The position numbers were made by a program, and so were the translations under genes. Positions 25,861 through 34,316 of a DNA stretch of 64,000 bases are shown here, piece by piece. This DNA is from an uncultured Desulfomonile sp. GTDB lineage: Bacteria; Desulfobacterota; Desulfomonilia; Desulfomonilales; Desulfomonilaceae. Each line of letters starts with the position of its first letter. Position 1 is the stretch's first letter. The stretch lies in the NCBI GenBank assembly GCA_903952205.1, contig CAJBEZ010000036.1, forward strand, positions 124,001-188,000, read 5' to 3'. The notes beneath the pieces were generated by a model. It did not search any database. It was not told where the DNA came from and was given only the letters and a program-made list of their open reading frames with translations.

Positions 25861-28157
25861 CTGGTCGCTCCCCCTTCACCTGCAAGTTTTATGAGTTCAA
25901 ACAGGGCGGCCTTGGTCTCCGCTGTCGTTTCCCCCAACAAGCCTGCTATCTCCTGCGCTACGCGCATCTGTTCATGAATAACCTGGTGAGCCTTGTTAAT
26001 TGTTTCTGTCTTGAAGACGTCGGCCTGTTGATTCTTCATCACTGTTTCAGTGATATCCAACAACATGAGGACCCTTAAATCCTCTTCCGGTAGACTGAAG
26101 TTGTAAAGCTTGGCGGTTCTTCCCACCTTCTCGAGCTTCAACCATTGGGACCCTCCTGACTCCTCTGAATCATCCAGTGGGTCAATACCAAAGAGTTCCT
26201 TGAATTCTTTGCCTTGCACCTCTTCCTGAGATTCCAGAGACGCGAGCTCTAGAAAAGCCCTGTTATTGTAGACAACCCTGTGCGCATCATCGGCCAAGGC
26301 AATGGCTACCGGCAGCCTTTGGAATATCGTCTCCGCTCTCTGGGCCGCATGTTCCCTTCTTGTTCGAGCAAGCATGAGCCGCGTCTGCAAGGCAGTGTAG
26401 ACCATCAAAAGTAATTGGTGTGGACCAAAAGGTTTTGGTATGTAATCGTACGCACCAAGCTTGACTGTTTCCACGGCCTCTTCCATGGCCTTGAAAGAAG
26501 CTGTTAGAATCACGAGCATTTCCGGCTGTCTTATTTTGATCTCTTTGAGTAGATTCTTGCCTCCCATCTCAGGCATTTCTATATCAATCACCACCACGTC
26601 ATAGAATTCGCTTTCCAGTTCTGAAAAAGCCTTGCGGACAGATTCTGTAGTCTTGACTTCAAATCCATCATTTTCAAGAATACGCTTTGAAAGCTCCAAA
26701 ACTTTTTCGTCAGGGTCGACAAGTAAGATTTTAGAATTAGCTAGTGACGAGTCTTCCCCTGCCGGGGTCGGAACCAACGGGTCCGATATGTGAGCCATTA
26801 TGTGGGCCATACCGTCTGCCATCTTCTCCAACGACGCGAGCTTCTTGACTCTTTCAACCTGTTCTCTGGCCTGATCTAATTGACCCGTTTGCTCTGCAAC
26901 TTTTGAAGCAAGTTGAGTGCCCCACTCTTCCAGTTTCTTTCGGGACTCGGCGAGATTCCTAATCATAAGGTTAAAAGTAGCGGCAAGTTGACCAATCTCA
27001 TCTCTTGCCACGACCGGAACCTCATGCGTCAAATCACCTTCCGCAGCCCTCTTAGCTGCATTTAGCATCTGCTCAAGCGGCCGGTTGATCCAGTTGACCA
27101 GAAAATAGGATATGGAGCCCATCAATATCACCCCGCAAAGGGCAATTATTAAGAAAGCTCCCACAAGACGATCTATCACATTAAGTATGGGCCTCTCCAA
27201 CGTGGCGACTTGAATGGCCCCGATGATCCTTCCCTCGAAGTCTCGGAGGGGTTTGGTTGCGGCTAGATAGTCTTCTTGAAACTCTCTTTCAGGTCCTAAG
27301 ACCGTTTCTCCTTTTTCCAGAACCTCGGACCTCAAACTCTGGTTCAATTCAAAGCCTACGAGAGGTAGTCTGTCTTGACCACGTAGGGAGGAACTTATTG
27401 CTACCGTTCCTTGGAAGATGGCTACAAAACCAAGCTCTTTGTCTTTGTGAGCAGCGTCATGAAACAATCTCTGGGCAATACGTTCTACGATAAGATGGTT
27501 GTTGTTTATTAAAATTCCGCCGTAGATTACTCCTATGACATTCGATTCGCGGAAGACAGGATAAGCGGCTACTAGCATGAGTCCATCTTTGGGAAGGTTT
27601 GTCCCAAACCGTTGCGCTAAAGTGGGGTTCTCCTCAATGAGGCCCTTGACATCCGCCAACCTCATTCCTGACGCGCCTTTTCCACCCTTCGCAGCGTTTA
27701 CTATTGAATTGTCAGCCAAATCTACCGAGTTACATTCCAGTTGAAAGGCACGAGCCTTGTATTGACCTTCAGGACTGATCAAAGACAAAAAATCAAGATC
27801 ATTCTCCAGGCTCATTACTGCCAGACGATTGCGGATTGCTGGAAAATCTCCCCGTTCCACGTATTCCTTAATTTTATCCGCGCCGGCGATCATTCTAATT
27901 TTAAGTTCAAGATTTTCTTGATGACTTTTGACGATGAAATCGGCCGTGGCCAAATCACTGGATACTTTTTTTTGCGCCTCTTCGATGATAGTGTATCTGG
28001 CGAGTCGCATACCTATAATTACGGTAAGCAACCCGACGAGTATAGCCACCCCCAGGAATCCCCCCAACACTTTCTGCTTCAGGGAGAAATCTTGGGCCCA
28101 ACGCGTGAAGTTGTCCCAGTTTTTCCAAGGCATGCGTATGGTCTTTTCTGTGTCCAT
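25857..28157 (-). CDS. Membrane sensor with Cache, HAMP, receiver and PAS domains
   Basis: 766 residues. A transmembrane helix at 30-50 is followed by an extracytoplasmic Cache-like domain (about 55-330), a second helix near 345, HAMP, and a coiled coil. Next comes a receiver with the phospho-acceptor Asp in VVIDIEMPEMGG and KPF at its end, and a C-terminal PAS domain. Just before the receiver, GMAHIMAHISDPL looks like a worn-down histidine-kinase H-box, but no ATPase domain is present. It may relay an external signal to the SpoIIE phosphatase, with which it overlaps by four bases. Confidence 0.88.
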   Translation of the reverse strand: MDTEKTIRMPWKNWDNFTRWAQDFSLKQKVLGGFLGVAILVGLLTVIIGMRLARYTIIEEAQKKVSSDLATADFIVKSHQENLELKIRMIAGADKIKEYVERGDFPAIRNRLAVMSLENDLDFLSLISPEGQYKARAFQLECNSVDLADNSIVNAAKGGKGASGMRLADVKGLIEENPTLAQRFGTNLPKDGLMLVAAYPVFRESNVIGVIYGGILINNNHLIVERIAQRLFHDAAHKDKELGFVAIFQGTVAISSSLRGQDRLPLVGFELNQSLRSEVLEKGETVLGPEREFQEDYLAATKPLRDFEGRIIGAIQVATLERPILNVIDRLVGAFLIIALCGVILMGSISYFLVNWINRPLEQMLNAAKRAAEGDLTHEVPVVARDEIGQLAATFNLMIRNLAESRKKLEEWGTQLASKVAEQTGQLDQAREQVERVKKLASLEKMADGMAHIMAHISDPLVPTPAGEDSSLANSKILLVDPDEKVLELSKRILENDGFEVKTTESVRKAFSELESEFYDVVVIDIEMPEMGGKNLLKEIKIRQPEMLVILTASFKAMEEAVETVKLGAYDYIPKPFGPHQLLLMVYTALQTRLMLARTRREHAAQRAETIFQRLPVAIALADDAHRVVYNNRAFLELASLESQEEVQGKEFKELFGIDPLDDSEESGGSQWLKLEKVGRTAKLYNFSLPEEDLRVLMLLDITETVMKNQQADVFKTETINKAHQVIHEQMRVAQEIAGLLGETTAETKAALFELIKLAGEGGATR

Positions 28158-28172
28158 TTTCCGCCCACCTTC

Positions 28173-28418
28173 TTAGATTTTTTCGATAATCTCTTTTTGA
28201 AAAATTTCTTTTGCAACATCGACGGAATTGGCGTGAAACAAAACATCGTCAACCAGGAGATTCGCCCCGTCCGTACAATGGTCCATGCAAAAGGTCCCTT
28301 TTAACTCAACTTTGTTTTCGAGTCCTGCTTCTTTGATCGCGTCTTTGAAATAATTTATGATTTCATGGGATCCTTTTAAGTGACAGGCGCTTCCCACGCA
28401 AACGGTGATCACACGCAT
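28173..28418 (-). CDS. Thioredoxin-like [2Fe-2S] ferredoxin
   Basis: 81 residues of the NuoE/HymA-type thioredoxin-like ferredoxin family. The four cluster cysteines are CVGSAC near the N-terminus and CMDHC mid-chain. It is a small cytoplasmic electron carrier or redox sensor. ATG 28418 has AAAGGAG nine bases upstream; the TTG nine bases earlier is too close to that site. It lies 15 bases before the Cache-REC-PAS sensor gene, so a redox input to that sensor is plausible. Confidence 0.88.
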   Translation of the reverse strand: MRVITVCVGSACHLKGSHEIINYFKDAIKEAGLENKVELKGTFCMDHCTDGANLLVDDVLFHANSVDVAKEIFQKEIIEKI

Positions 28419-28473
28419 AAGGCTCAACTCCTTTCACAGGCTATATATTTTGAAAACCAAAAACGAATTTGAA

Positions 28474-29346
28474 TCACAGAGCTCTAAGGAATTCCGGTCT
28501 GAGCTTTCCTGGGTCTTTCGAACTGAGAACAGCTTCTATTGCAGTCAATATCCTTTTTTTGTCCCCGGGAAGGGTCGCCTTAACAGGCAGATAATTCGAA
28601 GCATGATTGGACCTGAAAACGCAGTTTGAGAATGAAGACTCGGCTATCATGATCCTGAGTTCTTCAATAAGACCGAAAGGATCCGGCAAACTAAATAGTC
28701 CTCTGGAAAACTCGTCATGCAAAGGAGTACCTGGAACAAGAATGACACTCAACGCTCCCACGAAATCTGGATCCATATCCGTCAGTATCCTTGCAGTTCC
28801 CTTAGCATGGTCAATACTGCCGTCTATCCCGCCAATTCCAAGGAGGATCGTTACCGACAAGGCTATGTTTGCTTCTTTGACTTTTTTTGCCGCTTCCACA
28901 AGTTGACCATAGTCAGCGCCTTTGCAGATTTTTTTCAGCAGACTCTCGTCTCCCGTCTCCACACCCAAATAAACAATTCCCAGTTTTAATCGATTGAGTT
29001 GTCTGAGATCATCCACAGACTTGCGAAGAACATCCTTCGCACTTCCATATATTCCTATTCTTTCAACTTCAGGGTGATAATGGTTGACCAGTTCAAGGAC
29101 TTCCACAAGCCTCTTTTGGGGGATACATAGCGCATCCCCGTCTGCCAGAAAAATTTTCCGAACTGGTCCCATATGCGCAGATTCGGCAAGGTCTTCTTTT
29201 ATGTCCTGTATTTTCCTGATCAAAAAAGGTTTATTCAGATAACTGCCGCAAAATGAGCAACGGTTATGGCTACAGCCTAGTGTTGCCTGGATTATCAGGC
29301 TTTCCGCTTCGCTAGGCGGCCGGTATACTGCGCCAATGTATCTCAA
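28474..29346 (-). CDS. Radical SAM protein of unknown reaction
   Basis: 290 residues. The cluster motif is CSHNRCSFC near residue 25, followed by GSYLNKPF, and a glycine-rich SAM site is around GVETGDESLL. It resembles HemN/Elp3-related radical-SAM proteins found in anaerobes, without extra Fe-S cysteines. It begins with TTG, supported by AAAGGA seven bases upstream. It starts 19 bases after a lipoprotein gene and 55 bases before the [2Fe-2S] gene. The substrate is unknown. Confidence 0.85.
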   Translation of the reverse strand: MRYIGAVYRPPSEAESLIIQATLGCSHNRCSFCGSYLNKPFLIRKIQDIKEDLAESAHMGPVRKIFLADGDALCIPQKRLVEVLELVNHYHPEVERIGIYGSAKDVLRKSVDDLRQLNRLKLGIVYLGVETGDESLLKKICKGADYGQLVEAAKKVKEANIALSVTILLGIGGIDGSIDHAKGTARILTDMDPDFVGALSVILVPGTPLHDEFSRGLFSLPDPFGLIEELRIMIAESSFSNCVFRSNHASNYLPVKATLPGDKKRILTAIEAVLSSKDPGKLRPEFLRAL

Positions 29347-29365
29347 GTAATGATCCTTTCGTTTA

Positions 29366-29971
29366 TCACCGATAACCTATGCCTTCCCTGACAAATTTGT
29401 CGAAACCTTTTATAGCGTCCTCGTGATTTGTCCCCTCAACTGTCAGCAACAAGTAGTATACACTCTCCGGGCCGGGGACGACATAGAGTATTTTTTTCTG
29501 AGGGATTACCGGCCCAACCAACACCGGTATTTTTTTTCCAATAAGTGTGTCGTCCAGAGTAGATTCAGTCCATCCATCCGGCGCCTTATTGTCATCATTG
29601 CCCAATTTTTTGTCCAGGCGCTTACGTTTCCGAATGTACTTGGTGTTGAATATTACCTTATAGGCCATTTTATCGCCAATCGACACATACTCCTCCCTGT
29701 CTCCAGGCTTAACTGTTTCACCTTCTGGAAAGAGAGCTGGATAATGAATTGCAAGGTTTTCGATTGGCTTGGAGACCGGAGCTTTTCGCAGTTCAATCGA
29801 AACATCATCCTTTGAGTCTCTGAACTTAACTAGGCTGTTGTCTTCGTAAACTGTAAGGAAAGGTTTGTATTTTATTTCAGTCATTCCCGCAGGCCGGAAA
29901 CAACTCTGAAGAAGAACCGTTCCGATCCCTGCAGAAAAAAGAGTCAAGATAATCCTTAGTAAGGTCGGCAT
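29366..29971 (-). CDS. Putative lipoprotein, function unknown
   Basis: 201 residues with a hydrophobic N-terminus ending in a lipobox-like LLQSC. The mature part is rich in Lys and Asp with beta-like segments (KPFLTVYEDNSLVKF, MAYKVIFNTKYI, ILYVVPGPESVYYLLLTV). I recognise no family. The context (same strand, between a CBS protein and a radical-SAM gene) does not reveal its function. Whether the anchor is the inner or outer membrane cannot be read. Confidence 0.65.
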   Translation of the reverse strand: MPTLLRIILTLFSAGIGTVLLQSCFRPAGMTEIKYKPFLTVYEDNSLVKFRDSKDDVSIELRKAPVSKPIENLAIHYPALFPEGETVKPGDREEYVSIGDKMAYKVIFNTKYIRKRKRLDKKLGNDDNKAPDGWTESTLDDTLIGKKIPVLVGPVIPQKKILYVVPGPESVYYLLLTVEGTNHEDAIKGFDKFVREGIGYR

Positions 29972-30040
29972 ATTTTGTCACTGGCTGTGGCCCATTTACT
30001 CGCAACCCGATGAACAGTCAGCCTTAAGCCGTATCAGAAA

Positions 30041-30589
30041 TTATTCGGTTGTTATATCCGCTACTGCCAAAAACAGATCGGACTCTCTCAGGACTCCTAT
30101 GAGTTCTTTGTTTTTATACACGGGCAAAACCGTGACCCTGTTCCCATACATAAGTGTGAGAGCTTTCAAGAGATCGTCTTCCGCTTGTATGATCCCCCTA
30201 ATTTTTAGCATTACTTGCTTAACTTTAGTGTCGGCGTTTTTTATTACCCGTGCACGAAAACTCAGGAGTGACTCATCGAGCTCCTCCGTTCCTGCCTCGG
30301 CAAACGCCGCCGATACTCCAAGAGCCATAAGACGTTCCGTCACTCCCCCGGCAATTTCTGGAATTAACACTCTGAGCATGGTCCGAAAATCGAGAATACC
30401 GACAAGCTTGTTCTGGGAATCCAGTACAAGTATATTCCGATGACCGGCTTCTGTACATTTCCCGATCTCCACCTGGCAATATACTTTTCTCAATGCCATG
30501 ATTGCGTCCGACAACGGCCTGTCTTCATTTACTATGGCATAATCCTTGATCGGCACTAACAGGTCTTTGACTTTTCTCGTTAATGGCAT
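30041..30589 (-). CDS. Two-CBS-domain protein
   Basis: 182 residues, essentially a tandem CBS (Bateman) pair: the first about residues 5-75 (VKDLLVPI to LVGILDFRTMLR), the second 125-180 (VKQVML to LIGVLRESDLF). CBS pairs bind adenine nucleotides or S-adenosyl compounds and tune partner proteins. No effector domain is attached. It lies downstream of the TauE/SafE and DUF1634-like genes, so it may regulate that transport pair. Confidence 0.85.
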   Translation of the reverse strand: MPLTRKVKDLLVPIKDYAIVNEDRPLSDAIMALRKVYCQVEIGKCTEAGHRNILVLDSQNKLVGILDFRTMLRVLIPEIAGGVTERLMALGVSAAFAEAGTEELDESLLSFRARVIKNADTKVKQVMLKIRGIIQAEDDLLKALTLMYGNRVTVLPVYKNKELIGVLRESDLFLAVADITTE

Positions 30590-30658
30590 GGAATAACCTC
30601 TTTTTGATCAAATTTGTGAAAAAACCTCAAAGATTTGTTTCGCGAATTTAAGTCCGGT

Positions 30659-31087
30659 TTAGTGTCCTCCAGACCCTAAAATTCCGCTAGCCGCAACGCT
30701 CAAAATCAACGCCTCAAGTACCGATAAGACCGCGTATAGTTTGTCATTATTCTTCCAAAGAACTGGAACAATTACAAGGAAACAGACTATGGTTACACCG
30801 GCTAGAAACGCAATTCCCACAAAATTGAGGAAATCTCCATACCCCAACATACCGACCCAAGACCATCCGGCATGTATGTTGGTGGTGTGTAAATACTCAT
30901 CAACACTTAAACCCCAATATTTTGATATTTGGTCAACAGGAATGTATGGTTTTATAATTCCCAGAACATACAGGGCAAAAGACAATAGAATCAAACCCAA
31001 TCCCAATAGCATTCCTTTTTCCAGCACCTTTGCATATACAACCTGCTCTGGTGACGCCTGCAACGATTTATGATGATTAGCCGTCAT
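30659..31087 (-). CDS. Small membrane protein, DUF1634-like
   Basis: 142 residues with three predicted membrane helices (about 23-47, 82-110, 118-140). The arrangement and position directly after a TauE/SafE gene match the DUF1634 family, a frequent partner of such exporters; that assignment is by context and topology. The ATG at 31087 is chosen for its GGGAGAG site, because the frame upstream of it begins right after the TauE stop codon and lacks membrane character. It could be an accessory subunit of the exporter. Confidence 0.7.
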   Translation of the reverse strand: MTANHHKSLQASPEQVVYAKVLEKGMLLGLGLILLSFALYVLGIIKPYIPVDQISKYWGLSVDEYLHTTNIHAGWSWVGMLGYGDFLNFVGIAFLAGVTIVCFLVIVPVLWKNNDKLYAVLSVLEALILSVAASGILGSGGH

Positions 31088-31161
31088 GTGTATCTCTCCC
31101 AAAATAGATTCTTGACCTTGATCAACCGGCAAGACATTTTTGTTCGGTAAATCCAATCAAT

Positions 31162-32118
31162 TCAGAAGCCTAAGCCTTTGGTAAGCGCTTTTAATCCGGC
31201 AAAACCGAGCATTCCTATGACTATCCACCTGACCAGGCCGGGTTTGGCCACTTTCAGCAGTCTAACCCCGACAAATGAACCAGCCATGATTCCAATCAAC
31301 GAAGGAACAACCATCATTGGAATAACGCAGCCTTTGTTAAGGTATATCCACGCGGCTGAAGTATCGGTTATGGATAAAAGGAATTTGCTCGTCGCCACAC
31401 TTATCTTGAGAGGAGCGCCCATGAGAAGATTCAGGACCGGAACATTGGCCCATCCAGCTCCTAAACCAAACATTCCAGCCATTATCCCTATAGCGATAAA
31501 TAACACCAGTCCCTGCCAGGTTCTATGGATCTTCCAATCTATTATCTCTCCTGTGCTGGCTTCCTGATAGACCCCATAAATTCTAAGGACCGACGATATG
31601 TTGTCGGCTTTAGGAACATCCGGCACTACGGACTTTTTGGCCACAAGCATTAGCACGCAAATACCTAAAATTGTAACTCCTAAAGCAATTTGAACTATCT
31701 GCGTTGGAAGAGCCAATCCTATCATGGCCCCTATTATAGCGAAGGAACTAGCTATCAACGCCACCGGCATAGCTAGCCTGAGGCTAGCCAGATTCATTTT
31801 CAACAAACCTGGTCCAGCCGCTAATGCTCCTGCAAGCGCCACGAGCAATCCGGCTCCTCTTACAAAATCCAAGTGAAAAGGGAAAAATCCGCTGATAATT
31901 GGCACAAACAAGACTCCTCCACCGACTCCTCCCAATACAGCCGCAACCCCCATAACAAAAGTGACCACCAGAAGAAGAAGCGGCCACATCCACCATGGAG
32001 CGGAAGACGCTGAATCGGCCGCCATCAAGCCTTCACCGGCATAACCATTCCCCGCTAGAAGAACAACCGACAATAAGAGCGCAACGAAAAATACGCCCTG
32101 TTTACCGGTCTTTGTCAT
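31162..32118 (-). CDS. TauE/SafE-family anion exporter
   Basis: 318 residues with an N-terminal signal-like helix and about eight membrane segments in the two-half TauE/SafE pattern: GGVGGGVLFVPIISGFF in the first half and MAGMFGLGAGWANVPVLNLL in the second. The family moves sulfite, sulfoacetate or similar sulfur-containing anions across the inner membrane. In a sulfate reducer, export of sulfite or related anions is a reasonable inference. It is followed by the DUF1634-like and CBS genes and preceded by receiver genes, so it may be regulated by that phosphorelay. Confidence 0.88.
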   Translation of the reverse strand: MTKTGKQGVFFVALLLSVVLLAGNGYAGEGLMAADSASSAPWWMWPLLLLVVTFVMGVAAVLGGVGGGVLFVPIISGFFPFHLDFVRGAGLLVALAGALAAGPGLLKMNLASLRLAMPVALIASSFAIIGAMIGLALPTQIVQIALGVTILGICVLMLVAKKSVVPDVPKADNISSVLRIYGVYQEASTGEIIDWKIHRTWQGLVLFIAIGIMAGMFGLGAGWANVPVLNLLMGAPLKISVATSKFLLSITDTSAAWIYLNKGCVIPMMVVPSLIGIMAGSFVGVRLLKVAKPGLVRWIVIGMLGFAGLKALTKGLGF

Positions 32119-32255
32119 AATTCACCTCTTGATTAAGCATATTTTTACAGACTGGCCTTCCCTCAATTAGACCAATCCTAAACACTTGCAATGACCGTGA
32201 AGATAACTTCTGAGAAAACAGGTGTAATCCCACCCTGCTCTGGTCTCTATTTGGA

Positions 32256-32684
32256 TTACCAACCCTTATGCTCAATTATCTTGTTTATTTCCGCCTGCCT
32301 GATCCTTTCTTCGTGCTCTGATTTCCTCTGATAGGCGTTTTTCAGCTTCACTGAAAGGTCTTCCGTGCCTGTGGGCTTTAGCAAATAGTCATAGGCTCCA
32401 ATTTTCATACCTTCTATAGCCGTTTCGACTGTTCCATGGCCCGTAAGCATTATAACTTCAATCAATGGCCATAACGCTTTTATTTCCTTAAGGGTTTCTA
32501 CGCCGGTTTTCCCTGGCATCATAACGTCAAGCAACACTACGTCCGCAGCTTCCTCGTTGAGACGTGCAATTGCCTGATCACCATCGTGAGCTACTCTTAT
32601 TTTAAATCCACGAGTTTCCAGACGCTCGGATAGCAACTCTGTGAATTCTTCCTCATCATCAACTAAAAGGACCCTGATTGACAT
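32256..32684 (-). CDS. Stand-alone response regulator receiver
   Basis: 142 residues: a receiver domain with acidic VDDEEEF, phospho-acceptor in VLLDVMMPG, Thr in MLTGHG and Lys in LLKPTG. A charged, partly helical tail of about 20 residues (EHEERIRQAEINKIIEHKGW) follows and no DNA-binding domain is attached. It likely passes or stores phosphate in the local relay. It starts 16 bases after the neighbouring receiver gene. Confidence 0.9.
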   Translation of the reverse strand: MSIRVLLVDDEEEFTELLSERLETRGFKIRVAHDGDQAIARLNEEAADVVLLDVMMPGKTGVETLKEIKALWPLIEVIMLTGHGTVETAIEGMKIGAYDYLLKPTGTEDLSVKLKNAYQRKSEHEERIRQAEINKIIEHKGW

Positions 32685-32700
32685 TGGAAAACGCTCCCCC

Positions 32701-33156
32701 TTATTTTTTTTGGCCTTGTTTCATGATTTCTCTGGCAGATTCAAAATCTCCTTCTTCGGCAAAAGACGCAGCCACCATGGCCTGTTCCAGTTTCTTTTTG
32801 TAAGCGGCTTTGAGCGTTCTCATGAGCTGATCAATGGGAATAGGCTTGCGCAAATATTCAAATACCCCCAAGCGTCGGGCCTCAGCTTCGTCGGCCTCTG
32901 AGCCATGACCCGTAAGCATCACTACCTGCACCCCAGGGTAAGCCTCTCTAGCCCTTTTAAGAACTTCCATACCATCCATCCCCGGCATCTTCAGATCGAC
33001 CAGAAGCACGTCTGGTGGATCTTCTTCCAGTTTTTTCATGGCTTCTTCACCGCTCAAGGCGACAGATGTATCCAGATTACGCATCTGCATCCGCTCATCC
33101 AGCGTCCGGACAAAATCCTCCTCATCATCAACCATCAAGACTTTGAATTCTTTCAT
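32701..33156 (-). CDS. Stand-alone response regulator receiver
   Basis: 151 residues: a receiver with MVDDEEDF, phospho-acceptor in LLVDLKMPGMDG, MLTGHG and LRKPIP. The C-terminal 35 residues are helical (FAEEGDFESAREIMKQGQKK), a tail that may mediate dimerisation or partner binding. No output domain. It belongs to the same gene row as three other signalling genes upstream and one downstream. Confidence 0.9.
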   Translation of the reverse strand: MKEFKVLMVDDEEDFVRTLDERMQMRNLDTSVALSGEEAMKKLEEDPPDVLLVDLKMPGMDGMEVLKRAREAYPGVQVVMLTGHGSEADEAEARRLGVFEYLRKPIPIDQLMRTLKAAYKKKLEQAMVAASFAEEGDFESAREIMKQGQKK

Positions 33157-33276
33157 TATGGTCCTCCAGCCAGCTATAAACGTTATTGTAACGCGCTATA
33201 TGTTTCCCATTGCCGGGGAAAATTCCCAATTAACTAACATCGGAACCTCAGAAGCGCTGTTTCTAACTCCTTTATG

Positions 33277-33921
33277 TCACTTCCCAAAATTTATCAGAAG
33301 CGCATTTAATTCAACTTTGGCGTCAATCAATGTGTTCCGCGATCTGAGTTCCTGGATGATTGAATCCCACTCGGGGAGTGATTGGATCCTCTCGATGACT
33401 GACTGACCTGGCGCCGCTGTTTTTACAAATAGCCCCAGCAGCGGGGTTCCGGTCTCATTCTTCAAGGATTTCAATTGGATTTCTGATCCTTTCCCTATGA
33501 GCGGCGCCAGAAATTCGAGAACCCTGTACAGAATCATTCTACTCTTTAGGGGATCCTCTTCCATAAAGACTGATTTCGCATTCTCCTCGATCAGGAATTT
33601 GACCCCATTTGTTCGGCTCAATTTGCCCGACAAAAGTAGCATCTGATCTATGACTGAATTCAAATCCTCATTACGAACCTCATAGTCAGGCAAATGGGCA
33701 AATGAGTTTAATGTGGAGGCAATTTCGGCTCCTCTGACGACCTGGGTGTCTATCTTGTCCATTATCTTGGAAAACCTTTCTTTGTAGGGAAAGGTTGTAT
33801 CTTGAGCCGCAACCAGAAGATCCTGGGCCAGACCTGCAGATTCTCTAATTATTGCAAGAACGTTTTTTATTTCATGCGTCATCGCTGCGGTGACTTTTCC
33901 CATGAAAAGGGTTTCTTTCAT
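33277..33921 (-). CDS. Histidine-kinase-like protein with only the dimerisation/His domain
   Basis: 214 residues. The N-terminus has a good H-box, MTHEIKNVLAIIRESAGL, with a following helix as in DHp (HisKA-type) domains. The C-terminal half has a rough ATPase-like layout, but the N, G1 and G2 boxes needed to bind ATP are missing. It may accept phosphate from another protein (a phosphotransfer role) or act as a phosphatase or scaffold. I start at ATG 33921 (GGGGA upstream), because the longer frame overlaps the preceding receiver gene. Confidence 0.78.
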   Translation of the reverse strand: MKETLFMGKVTAAMTHEIKNVLAIIRESAGLAQDLLVAAQDTTFPYKERFSKIMDKIDTQVVRGAEIASTLNSFAHLPDYEVRNEDLNSVIDQMLLLSGKLSRTNGVKFLIEENAKSVFMEEDPLKSRMILYRVLEFLAPLIGKGSEIQLKSLKNETGTPLLGLFVKTAAPGQSVIERIQSLPEWDSIIQELRSRNTLIDAKVELNALLINFGK

Positions 33922-33934
33922 TTTTATCCCCGAT

Positions 33935-34315
33935 TCAGTTTGTCGATGAACCTTTACTGATCGCCAACCCAATCTTCTGAATTAGTTCATCTATTTGCAG
34001 TGGTTTCATGAGGTAATCAAAAGCCCCCAGTCGCATGCCCGTAAGACCTTCTGAGGTTGATCCTATTCCAGTAAGCAAGATTACTTCAATTTTTGGATAA
34101 AGCTTTTTAACCTTTTCCAGGACTGTCAGGCCACTCATGCCCGGCATCATCAGGTCTAATACCATGACATCGGGTTCGTAAGTTTCAAGCTTTTTTAGGG
34201 CTCCGTCGCCTTCAAATACTGTCTCCGTATGGATTCCTCTCATTCCTAAACGTTCAGCCAAAGTTACGACGAATTCTTTTTCATCGTCCACCAAAAGCAC
34301 TTTCCAGTCTTTCAT
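33935..34315 (-). CDS. Stand-alone response regulator receiver
   Basis: 126 residues: a plain receiver domain with VDDEKEF, phospho-acceptor in MVLDLMMPGMSG, LLTGIG and LMKPLQ. No tail domain. Its ATG lies one base after the sensor kinase stop codon, so it is the likely direct partner of that kinase. Translation coupling is expected. Confidence 0.92.
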   Translation of the reverse strand: MKDWKVLLVDDEKEFVVTLAERLGMRGIHTETVFEGDGALKKLETYEPDVMVLDLMMPGMSGLTVLEKVKKLYPKIEVILLTGIGSTSEGLTGMRLGAFDYLMKPLQIDELIQKIGLAISKGSSTN

Positions 34316-34316
34316 T

